From the NCBI GenBank assembly GCA_018262975.1, contig JADFDG010000014.1:50691-114690 (forward strand): a stretch of DNA of 64,000 nucleotides, written 5' to 3'. The first letter of the stretch is position 1; each line of letters begins with the position of its first letter. Below the pieces are notes generated by a model that ran no database searches, was not told where the DNA came from, and worked only from the letters and a program-made list of their open reading frames with translations. Positions 55,788 through 64,000 of this stretch are shown piece by piece. This DNA is from Gammaproteobacteria bacterium. GTDB taxonomy: Bacteria > Pseudomonadota > Gammaproteobacteria > Pseudomonadales > JADFDG01. Both the position numbers and the translations under genes were made by a program.

Positions 55788-56333
55788 ATGCAACTGCAGA
55801 AATTCCTCCTCACCTCGGCCTTGTACCTGTCGCTGGCCGCCCCGGGCGTCGTCCTGGCAGACGAGCGCGTCATGCGTAACGTCGCCGGCGCTCCGTCGGC
55901 CACCGAGACCCGCACGCACACCGTCGGCAACGATCGCCTGCGCTTCACCGTCAAGGAGCGCGCCGCCCTTGAGCGTCGCGTGGCCGAGCGCGAGCGGGAA
56001 AAGGTCCGTGAACGCGAGGAGCGCGACAAGGGCGGCAAGCACAAGGGTGACCATCACCAGGATGGCAAGCACAAGCCGCTGCCGCCGGGCCTGCAGAAGA
56101 AGGTCGCCCGTGGCGGCGAGTTGCCGCCGGGCTGGCAGAAGAAACTGGCCAGGGGGGAAGTGCTGCCGGCGGAGGTCTATGGCGCCGGCCAGCCGATTTC
56201 CGCGGCCGATGGCCAGCGCTGGCAGTTGCCTGCCGATCCGAAGGGTACGGTGACCATCGACGTCGATGGCGAGGTGGTCCGCGTGGTGCAGAATACGCGG
56301 GAAATCATCGATATCCTGCGCGGCAACCGCTGA
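55788..56333 (+). CDS. CigR/RcnB-family periplasmic protein
   Basis: 181 residues. Signal peptide of about 24 residues ending V-V-L-A|D. A highly charged middle (K-E-R-A-A-L-E-R-R-V-A-E-R-E-R-E-K then Lys/His-rich K-G-G-K-H-K-G-D-H-H) is followed by L-P-P-G-L-Q-K-K-V-A-R-G and P-P-G-W-Q-K-K-L-A-R-G, the repeat pattern of CigR/RcnB-like proteins, and a final small beta-domain. Family members are periplasmic and linked to metal or virulence regulation. Here the function is not known. The His-rich patch could bind metal (inference). Confidence 0.72.
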   Translation: MQLQKFLLTSALYLSLAAPGVVLADERVMRNVAGAPSATETRTHTVGNDRLRFTVKERAALERRVAEREREKVREREERDKGGKHKGDHHQDGKHKPLPPGLQKKVARGGELPPGWQKKLARGEVLPAEVYGAGQPISAADGQRWQLPADPKGTVTIDVDGEVVRVVQNTREIIDILRGNR

Positions 56334-56358
56334 CCTGGATATTCCTTTCGCGTCGAAG

Positions 56359-56387
56359 GAAAAGGCCGGCAATCGCCGGCCTTTTTC
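56359..56387 (+). terminator. intrinsic terminator after CigR-like gene
   Basis: GGCCGGC, loop AATC, GCCGGCC (56364-56381), five T after and AAAA before. The A-run also makes it usable for the minus-strand DUF4124 gene. Confidence 0.92.
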
Positions 56388-56411
56388 GTTCTTCGCGGTT
56401 GCCGCCGGCGT

Positions 56412-56912
56412 CTACTGCGCCGCGGCGGCCGGCTTCACCTTGTCGTACTGCTGGCAGCGCTGCACCTCGCCCTCGGCGTACTTGCGTTGCTCGGCCATCT
56501 CGTCGTCGGACAGGTAACGGCCCACGCCCTTCTCGTCCTTGGTCAGCACCCGCTTGCCGGAGTTGAGCGACTCGAGATTCTTGCGGTGCTGGTCGCACAG
56601 CGTCTTCATGCGCTCCCTGTCTTCCTTGCTGCCGACATCGGGCGCCTTCTTGTCGCCCTCGGCCTTCTTGCGGGCTTCCTCGGCCGCCGTGCGCTTCTCG
56701 GACAGTTTCTTGATCTCGTCATCGGCATCCGACGACGTGGTGTCACCCACCTTCAGGGCGGTCGCCTTGGCCCCATCGGGAGCCTTCTCGCCGTAATGGG
56801 TCACGCCCTTCTCGTCGACCCACTTGTAGTACTTGCCTGCCTCGGCGGTGACCGCGCCGGCCATCAGGGCGGCGGATACAACCAGTGCAAACGCGGTCCG
56901 GGAACCGATCAT
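56412..56912 (-). CDS. DUF4124-domain periplasmic protein
   Basis: 166 residues. Signal peptide ends A-E-A-G|K. The mature start K-Y-Y-K-W-V-D-E-K-G-V-T-H-Y-G-E-K-A-P is the DUF4124 motif (a small beta fold of unknown role). The rest is a charged coiled-coil region (K-R-T-A-A-E-E-A-R-K-K-A-E-G-D-K-K) and a C-terminal Cys-containing helix. It is divergent from ilvIHC, as in Pseudomonas, and convergent with the CigR-like gene. Confidence 0.82.
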   Translation of the reverse strand: MIGSRTAFALVVSAALMAGAVTAEAGKYYKWVDEKGVTHYGEKAPDGAKATALKVGDTTSSDADDEIKKLSEKRTAAEEARKKAEGDKKAPDVGSKEDRERMKTLCDQHRKNLESLNSGKRVLTKDEKGVGRYLSDDEMAEQRKYAEGEVQRCQQYDKVKPAAAAQ

Positions 56913-56993
56913 TGTTGCTAACCCCTTGTTGGACTGAGGAATTGGCCGATGGTAGCACGAACGCCCTGCATGGCCCCGGGCACCGCGGATTGC

Positions 56994-57021
56994 TTGACAG
57001 AGCCGGGCTCCGTGTCACAAT
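56994..57021 (+). promoter_or_regulatory. sigma-70 promoter of ilv operon
   Basis: Consensus -35 TTGACA (56994-56999), 16-bp spacer, -10 CACAAT (57016-57021). Transcription would start near 57028, giving a leader of about 318 nt. Confidence 0.75.
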
Positions 57022-57027
57022 TTCGCG

Positions 57028-57345
57028 TTTGCCAAAAGGCAACGGCCGTTTCCGGGCAACCCCCGGTGGGCCGCAGGGGCGCGCATCCTGCCCATCCGCA
57101 GGATGTTAGTCAGCAGGAACACTGCATTTTCTCCCGCTCTGGAGCACACGCAGTCCCGGTGGCGCCATTCGCGCCGGGGCAGAGGACACCCGCCAACGGG
57201 CGGTCGTCCCGCGGTGCCGCACGATACACCCCAGGTTGACGGTCGCCGGCCGTCCCGTGCGGGCATGCCCAATGGCGGGCCTGCCTTGACGGGATGCAGC
57301 CTTGTCGCCGGCGCGCCTAACAAACAGTGCATGAGGTAACGAGCA
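57028..57345 (+). other. long untranslated leader of ilvIHC
   Basis: About 318 nt between the promoter and ilvI. No open frame encodes a run of Leu/Ile/Val codons, so a classical attenuator peptide is absent. Inverted repeats are dense (for example CGCAGG and CCTGCC repeats at 57075-57100), suggesting folded RNA. I do not recognise a riboswitch class. The terminal GAGGT ribosome site is 10 bp before the start. Confidence 0.5.
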
Positions 57346-59064
57346 GTGGAACAGTTGTCCGGCGCGGAGATGATCATCCGCTGCCTGCAGGACGAGGGCG
57401 TCGAGTACGTCTTCGGCTACCCAGGCGGCGCGGTCCTCCACATTTACGACGCCCTTTTCAGGCAGAAGCAGGTCAAGCACGTGCTGGTGCGCCACGAACA
57501 GGCCGCCACGCACATGGCCGACGGCTACGCGCGCGCCACCGGCAAGCCCGGCGTGGTGCTGGTCACCAGCGGCCCGGGAGCCACCAACGCGGTCACCGGC
57601 ATTGCCACCGCGTACATGGATTCCATCCCGATGATCGTGCTGTCCGGCCAGGTCCGCAGCGACTGGATCGGCGACGACGCCTTCCAGGAAACGGACATGA
57701 TCGGCGTGTCCCGCCCGATCGTGAAGCACAGCTTCTCGGTGCGTGACGCCCGCGACATCCCGGAAATCATCAAGAAGGCGTTCTTCATCGCCACCACCGG
57801 CCGTCCGGGCCCGGTACTCATCGACATCCCGAAGGACAAGACCGCGCCCTCGGTGAAGTTCCCGTACGAGTACCCGAAAAAGGTGAAGATGCGCTCGTAC
57901 AACCCGGCGGTGCGCGGCCACAGCGGCCAGATCCGCAAGGCCGTCGACGCGCTGCTGGAAGCCCGTCGCCCGGTGATCTACACCGGCGGCGGCGTGATCC
58001 AGGGCGAGGCCAGCGCGCAGCTGGTCGAACTGGCGCGCATGCTCGGTTACCCGGTCACCAACACCCTGATGGGCCTCGGCGGCTACCCGGCCACCGACCG
58101 CCAGTTCATCGGCATGCTGGGCATGCACGGCACCTACGAGGCGAACATGTCGATGCACCACGCCGACGTGGTGTTCGCCGTCGGCGCGCGCTTCGATGAC
58201 CGCGTGACCAGCAACACCAAGAAGTTCTGCCCGGACGCGCGCTTCATCCACATCGACGTGGACCCGGCCTCGATCTCCAAGAACATCCGCGCCGACGTGC
58301 CGATCGTCGGCACCGCCGAGCAGGTGCTTTCCGACATGATCGCCCTGCTCAGGCAGACCGGCGAGAAGCCGGACGCCAAGGCCCTCGAGGCCTGGTGGAA
58401 GCAGATCGACGACTGGCGCCAGGTGCATGGCCTGCGCTACGAGCGTGGCAGCGAATTGCTCAAGCCGCAGCAGGTCATCGAGACGTTGTACAGCGTCACC
58501 AAGGGTGATGCCTTCGTCACCTCCGACGTCGGCCAGCACCAGATGTTCGCCGCGCAGTACTACAAGTTCGACAAGCCGCGTCGCTGGATCAACTCCGGTG
58601 GCCTCGGCACCATGGGCTTCGGCCTGCCGGCCGCCATGGGCGTCGCCATGGCCTACCCGGATGCCACCGTCGCCTGCGTTACCGGCGAGGGTTCCATCCA
58701 GATGAACATTCAGGAACTCTCCACCTGCAAGCAGTACGAGCTGCCGGTGAAGGTCATCAACCTGAACAACCAGTCGCTGGGCATGGTCCGCCAGTGGCAG
58801 GACATGCAGTACGAAGGCCGCCACTCGCACTCCTACATGGAGTCGCTGCCGGACTTCGTGAAGCTGGTGGAGGCCTATGGCCACGTGGGCATGAAGGTCA
58901 CGAAGATCGCCGACCTCGAGCCCGCCATGAAGGAGGCGTTCAAGCTGAAGGACCGACTGGTGTTCATGGACATCTACGTCGATCCCGAAGAGCACGTCTA
59001 CCCGATGCACATTGGCGACGGCTCCATGCGCGACATGTGGCTGTCGAAGACGCAGAGGACCTGA
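57346..59064 (+). CDS. ilvI: acetolactate synthase large subunit
   Basis: 572 residues from a GTG start (GAGGT upstream). Thiamine-diphosphate enzyme: catalytic Glu51 in R-H-E-Q-A-A, FAD-binding central domain, and the cofactor motif G-E-G-S-I-Q-M-N through N-N-Q in the last domain (G-E-G in place of the more usual G-D-G, as in several proteobacterial AHAS). It condenses pyruvates into acetolactate for valine/leucine or forms acetohydroxybutyrate for isoleucine. ilvH follows 4 bp later. Confidence 0.96.
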   Translation: MEQLSGAEMIIRCLQDEGVEYVFGYPGGAVLHIYDALFRQKQVKHVLVRHEQAATHMADGYARATGKPGVVLVTSGPGATNAVTGIATAYMDSIPMIVLSGQVRSDWIGDDAFQETDMIGVSRPIVKHSFSVRDARDIPEIIKKAFFIATTGRPGPVLIDIPKDKTAPSVKFPYEYPKKVKMRSYNPAVRGHSGQIRKAVDALLEARRPVIYTGGGVIQGEASAQLVELARMLGYPVTNTLMGLGGYPATDRQFIGMLGMHGTYEANMSMHHADVVFAVGARFDDRVTSNTKKFCPDARFIHIDVDPASISKNIRADVPIVGTAEQVLSDMIALLRQTGEKPDAKALEAWWKQIDDWRQVHGLRYERGSELLKPQQVIETLYSVTKGDAFVTSDVGQHQMFAAQYYKFDKPRRWINSGGLGTMGFGLPAAMGVAMAYPDATVACVTGEGSIQMNIQELSTCKQYELPVKVINLNNQSLGMVRQWQDMQYEGRHSHSYMESLPDFVKLVEAYGHVGMKVTKIADLEPAMKEAFKLKDRLVFMDIYVDPEEHVYPMHIGDGSMRDMWLSKTQRT

Positions 59065-59068
59065 AGCC

Positions 59069-60635
<1,567 letters not shown>

Positions 60636-60649
60636 TCCACTGCCCTCCT

Positions 60650-60673
60650 GTGGCGAGGGGGCCATGCCCCCGA
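60650..60673 (+). repeat. REP-like palindrome (copy 3)
   Basis: Identical over 24 bases to copy 2: GTGGCGA head, GGGGGCCATGCCCCC core. Downstream (60687-60702) the sequence GGGGGCTGCTACAC read in reverse gives GTGTAGCAGCCCCC, a possible degenerate inverted partner, as in REPIN doublets. Confidence 0.8.
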
Positions 60674-60710
60674 CCTGCAGCGAACCGGGGGCTGCTACAC
60701 GCTCCACCCC

Positions 60711-60736
60711 AAAGCGCGGCTCCGGCCGCGCTTTTT
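60711..60736 (+). terminator. intrinsic terminator of ilvIHC operon
   Basis: AAAGCGCGGC, loop TCCG, GCCGCGCTTTTT. A strong stem with a T-run, 76 bp after the ilvC stop and just beyond the REP element. Confidence 0.92.
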
Positions 60737-60810
60737 CGTTTCCGGCCCCCCGTGCGTGAAACGGTCCCCCGCTGCCGCTATCATGGCTGCCACACCAGGG
60801 AGAACACCCG

Positions 60811-61638
60811 ATGACCCAGAACCACCGGCAACCGGACGATCAGCGCCCGGACCATGACCAGGACGATCACGACGGCGTGACCATCGAGGTCGTCGAGCGC
60901 ATCGCCGAAGGTGGCCGCATGGTGCGCACCAAGGGGATCTACCTGTTGCCCAACCTGTTCACCACGGCAGCGCTGTTCTTCGGCTTTTCCGCCATCCTGG
61001 CCGCCATGCACCAGCAGTGGGAGCGGGCCGCGGTCATGGTGTTCATCGCCGGCGTGATGGATGGCCTCGACGGCCGCGTCGCGCGCATGACCAATACCCA
61101 GAGCGCCTTTGGCGCCCAGTACGACTCGCTCTCCGACATGATCGCCTTCGGCCTGGCGCCGGGCGTGGTGGTCTACGCCTGGGCGCTGTCCGGCCTCGGC
61201 AAGGTCGGCTACGCGATCGGCTTCATCTACGCCACCTGTGCCGCCCTGCGCCTGGCGCGTTTCAACGTGCAGCTGGACGTCGCCGACAAGCGCTATTTCA
61301 CCGGCCTGCCCAGCCCGGCTGCTGCTGCCTGCGTGGCCGGCATGGTGTGGGTGGCGGCCGAGTACGGTATTGCCGTCGATGGCACGGTGTCCTTCGTGGC
61401 GGCCTTCGTCACTGCCGCGGCCGCGGTGCTCATGGTCAGCAACATCCGCTACTACAGTTTCAAGGACCTGCACGCCGGCCGGGTACCGCTGTTCGCCCTG
61501 ATGATCGGTGCGCTGGTCATTGCGGTAGTGCAGACCGACCCGGCCACCGCCCTGTGGGCCACCGCACTGATCTACGCGGCCTCCGGTCCGGTCGGCGCCC
61601 TGCTGCGCCGCGTGCGTCGGGCGCCCGGGCACTCCTGA
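60811..61638 (+). CDS. pssA: CDP-diacylglycerol--serine O-phosphatidyltransferase
   Basis: 275 residues. A polar Asp/His-rich head of about 40 residues precedes several membrane helices. The CDP-alcohol phosphatidyltransferase motif reads D84-G-L-D87-G88-x-x-A91-R92, then G101, D105 and D109. It makes phosphatidylserine, the precursor of phosphatidylethanolamine. This is the integral-membrane PssA type of Pseudomonas and Bacillus, not the E. coli phospholipase D-like one. Confidence 0.93.
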   Translation: MTQNHRQPDDQRPDHDQDDHDGVTIEVVERIAEGGRMVRTKGIYLLPNLFTTAALFFGFSAILAAMHQQWERAAVMVFIAGVMDGLDGRVARMTNTQSAFGAQYDSLSDMIAFGLAPGVVVYAWALSGLGKVGYAIGFIYATCAALRLARFNVQLDVADKRYFTGLPSPAAAACVAGMVWVAAEYGIAVDGTVSFVAAFVTAAAAVLMVSNIRYYSFKDLHAGRVPLFALMIGALVIAVVQTDPATALWATALIYAASGPVGALLRRVRRAPGHS

Positions 61639-61675
61639 GCCCGGCGGTGGTCGCAAGGGGATCAGGAGCACGACC

Positions 61676-62686
61676 ATGCTGATCCGCCTGCCGCCACGCC
61701 ATGACATCCTCCCCTCCGAGATCACCCCGGAGGGCGTCTACCTTTCCCGCCGCAAACTGCTTGGCGGCGCCCTGGCCGCAGGCGCGCTGGCCTTGTGGCC
61801 GGCCGTCGCCGGGGCAGACCGGGCGGGGCTGGTCCCGGCCGTCGCCGATGACCCCCGCGTGCCGGCCTGGCTGCGCCGCCAGGTGGCCGCGCGGCGCCCG
61901 GGTTCCCTGTCGGCGCCCCCTGACGCCCTGACCCCGTTCGAAGACGTCGCCGGCTACAACAACTTCTACGAATTCGGCACGGCCAAGGATGACCCGGCGG
62001 AGCAGGCCCGCGACTTCGTGCCGCACCCGTGGCGGGTGCGCATTGACGGTGAAGTCGGCAAGCCGCTGGACCTTGGCCTGGAAGACTTGCTGCGCAACGT
62101 CACGCTCGAAGAACGCATCTACCGCTTTCGCTGCGTCGAGGCGTGGTCGATGGTCGTCCCGTGGACCGGTTTCCCGCTGGCGCAGTTGTTGCGCCGGGCC
62201 GAACCCACTTCTCGTGCGAAATTCGTTGCCTTCCAGACGCTGCATGATCCGGATCGCATGCCGGGCCAGCGTTCGCGCTGGCTGCGCTGGCCCTATGTCG
62301 AAGGTTTGCGCATCGACGAGGCGATGCATCCGCTTGCGCTCATGAGCGTCGGTGTCTACGGCCGTACGTTGCCGGCACAGAACGGTGCGCCACTGCGGCT
62401 GGTCGTGCCGTGGAAGTACGGCTTCAAGAGCATCAAGTCGATCGTGCGCATCAGCCTGGTCGAGAAGCTGCCGCGCACCACCTGGGCGGAACTCGCGCCG
62501 GACGAGTACGGCTTCTACGCCAACGTCAATCCGTCGGTCGATCATCCGCGCTGGAGCCAGAAGCGCGAGCGGCGACTGCCCAACAGTCTCTTCTCGCCGA
62601 ACTGGGTCGACACGCTGCCGTTCAACGGATATGGCGACCAGGTGGCATCGCTGTATCGCGGCATGGACCTGCGCCGGTATTACTAG
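61676..62686 (+). CDS. msrP: methionine sulfoxide reductase catalytic subunit MsrP
   Basis: 336 residues. A Tat signal with the twin Arg in S-R-R-K-L-L-G-G (24-31), then the sulfite-oxidase-like molybdopterin fold. The Mo-ligand Cys153 is in F-R-C-V-E-A-W-S. Also Y-N-N-F-Y-E-F-G (94-101), typical of YedY/MsrP. It is periplasmic and repairs oxidised methionine in proteins. A strong AGGAG ribosome site precedes. msrQ begins 3 bp after its stop. Confidence 0.95.
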   Translation: MLIRLPPRHDILPSEITPEGVYLSRRKLLGGALAAGALALWPAVAGADRAGLVPAVADDPRVPAWLRRQVAARRPGSLSAPPDALTPFEDVAGYNNFYEFGTAKDDPAEQARDFVPHPWRVRIDGEVGKPLDLGLEDLLRNVTLEERIYRFRCVEAWSMVVPWTGFPLAQLLRRAEPTSRAKFVAFQTLHDPDRMPGQRSRWLRWPYVEGLRIDEAMHPLALMSVGVYGRTLPAQNGAPLRLVVPWKYGFKSIKSIVRISLVEKLPRTTWAELAPDEYGFYANVNPSVDHPRWSQKRERRLPNSLFSPNWVDTLPFNGYGDQVASLYRGMDLRRYY

Positions 62687-62688
62687 CC

Positions 62689-63270
62689 ATGCCGGGATTC
62701 GTGGTTTCCGCCGGGATTTTCCTGCTGTTTGCCGCCGGGCTCTGGCTGGCGGCCTCGGGCCAGGCCGGCCCTGATCCCGCGAAATGGTTGCTGCACCAGT
62801 CGGGGTTGGTCGCGTTGTGCTTGCTGTTGGCGACCATTTCACTCGCGTCGATGCGCCGTGCGTTTTCGATGCCCGGGTTGTTGCGCTGGCGACGCGCGCT
62901 GGGTATCTCGGCATTCGTCGTCGCCAGTGCACACGTGGTGGTTTACGTCGCGTTCTACCAGGCGTTCGATATCACTGCGATCACCGATGACGTGGTGAAA
63001 CGACCCTACATCATGATCGGCCTCGCGTGCTGGCTCGCGCTGCTTCCGCTGGCACTCACGTCGACGGCGCGTGCACGACGCGCCATGGGCACGCGTTGGT
63101 ATCGTTTGCACCGGCTGGTGTATTTCGCGATCGCGCTTGCGATTGCGCACCAGGGGATGGCGCAAAAAGCGGATCTCGCCGTGACGCTGTTTTTCGTTGC
63201 GTTGTTCTGTGCGCTGCTCGCGGAAAAATTCCTGCTGCGCCGCGGCGCCCGTGCGTCCTCGACGCGCTAG
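62689..63270 (+). CDS. msrQ: MsrQ haem-binding membrane subunit
   Basis: 193 residues, about six transmembrane helices. Conserved His residues lie in W-L-L-H-Q-S-G (about 36), A-S-A-H-V-V-V, R-L-H-R-L-V-Y and I-A-H-Q-G. It is the b-type cytochrome that passes electrons from the quinone pool or flavin reductase to MsrP. It forms an operon with msrP. Confidence 0.93.
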   Translation: MPGFVVSAGIFLLFAAGLWLAASGQAGPDPAKWLLHQSGLVALCLLLATISLASMRRAFSMPGLLRWRRALGISAFVVASAHVVVYVAFYQAFDITAITDDVVKRPYIMIGLACWLALLPLALTSTARARRAMGTRWYRLHRLVYFAIALAIAHQGMAQKADLAVTLFFVALFCALLAEKFLLRRGARASSTR

Positions 63271-63692
63271 CGGCCGCTGCAGGTTGGTCATTGCGTGATC
63301 TGGCGAAAAAATGCGCAGCGAAATATTCCGCGATTTTTTTGCAGGCCGGCGTTGACACCCGTTTTTGCCTACCTATAATGCCGCCTCCCCGCTGCGGTGG
63401 GGGCCTGCTTCACCGGCGGGGAGTTCTGAAAAGGCTTCAAAACGGTGTTGACAGGCGGGGTGAAGCGCGTAGAATGGCGCTCCCTCGACGGGCCCGGCCC
63501 GTAGTTCTTTAACAGTCTGGACAGGCAATACGTGTGGGTGCTTACCGATGCGGCGCCGAGGATCAAACTTGGCAGCCGATCGGAAGCAACTCGTCGAAAG
63601 ATGAGAATTCCGAGCGATGCTGAGTACATGAAATGCACGTCCCTTCGGGGACAGGGACCTTTCTCTTGTAGAGGGTTCCGCAACGCTCTACT
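63271..63692 (+). promoter_or_regulatory. rRNA operon control region and leader
   Basis: Two sigma-70 promoters: P1 with TTGACA (63352-63357), 16 bp, TATAAT (63374-63379), preceded by an A/T-rich UP-element-like tract (63305-63341); P2 with TTGACA (63448-63453), 16 bp, TAGAAT (63470-63475). A boxA-like AGTTCTTTAACA (63503-63514) for antitermination follows, then a leader of about 180 nt with a CCCTTCGGGG hairpin before the 16S 5' end. No open reading frame fits. Confidence 0.85.

Positions 63693-64000
<308 letters not shown>

Noticed and set aside
57103..57339. Leader peptide for ilv attenuation
   Set aside because: The frame lacks runs of Leu, Ile or Val and has no ribosome site, so it is not a classical attenuator peptide.

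Overview
The window is G+C-rich chromosomal DNA from a gammaproteobacterium. The evidence is a dense set of core genes in gammaproteobacterial order and the first ~300 bases of a 16S rRNA gene at the right edge. The 16S start, together with paired COG3687-type hydrolases, AraC regulators and many short-chain dehydrogenases, suggests the Nevskiales/Solimonadaceae-type lineage. That placement is an inference and was not tested by a search. No CRISPR array, insertion sequence, prophage or tRNA gene was seen.

Layout. 0-21 kb is accessory-like metabolism: a truncated peroxiredoxin-like gene, an Old Yellow Enzyme divergent from an ArsR regulator across three operator-like palindromes, a potassium channel with an altered filter, a quinone reductase/ABC1-kinase pair, a very Ala/Pro-rich small lipoprotein behind a structured leader, a phasin, several SDRs, a MacAB-like export operon, and two consecutive copies of a 'hydrolase <-> AraC regulator' divergent module. 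21-35 kb is housekeeping: yajG-like, ispB | rplU-rpmA-obgE-proB, an EamA transporter, rpsT | murJ-ribF-ileS-lspA-fkpB-ispH. 35-49 kb is type IV pilus biology: minor pilins fimU-pilV-pilW-pilX, a 1631-residue PilY1, pilE, then fimT, thiO and the PilS/PilR two-component system. 48-56 kb carries a PP0621-type protein, nadE, bamD | rluD-pgeF, and clpB behind a heat-shock-type promoter. 56-64 kb carries a DUF4124 protein, ilvI-ilvH-ilvC, pssA, msrP-msrQ and the start of an rRNA operon with tandem promoters.

The order from ispB to clpB closely matches, as I recall it, Pseudomonas aeruginosa PA4569 back to PA4542. DUF4124-ilvIHC-pssA-msrPQ-16S matches PA4697 back to PA4690.5. The window therefore looks like two anciently conserved blocks joined near 55.7-56.4 kb, with nadE placed inside the first block.

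How the genes work together: the pilin genes, PilY1 and PilSR build and regulate a type IV pilus whose tip adhesin is probably PilY1. LspA matures the lipoproteins (BamD, the YajG-like protein, the Ala/Pro lipoprotein, the lipoprotein hydrolase). IspB and IspH serve isoprenoid/quinone synthesis. IlvIHC make branched-chain amino acids, PssA makes phosphatidylserine, and MsrPQ repairs periplasmic methionine sulfoxide.

Most interesting leads: a leader RNA with two mutually exclusive hairpins (5948-6045); a PilY1 whose von Willebrand domain is split by ~620 residues carrying two jelly-roll-like modules; three Pseudomonas-type REP palindromes placed just after stop codons; a triple operator array between an OYE and an ArsR gene; and the duplicated ferritin-like hydrolase/AraC modules.
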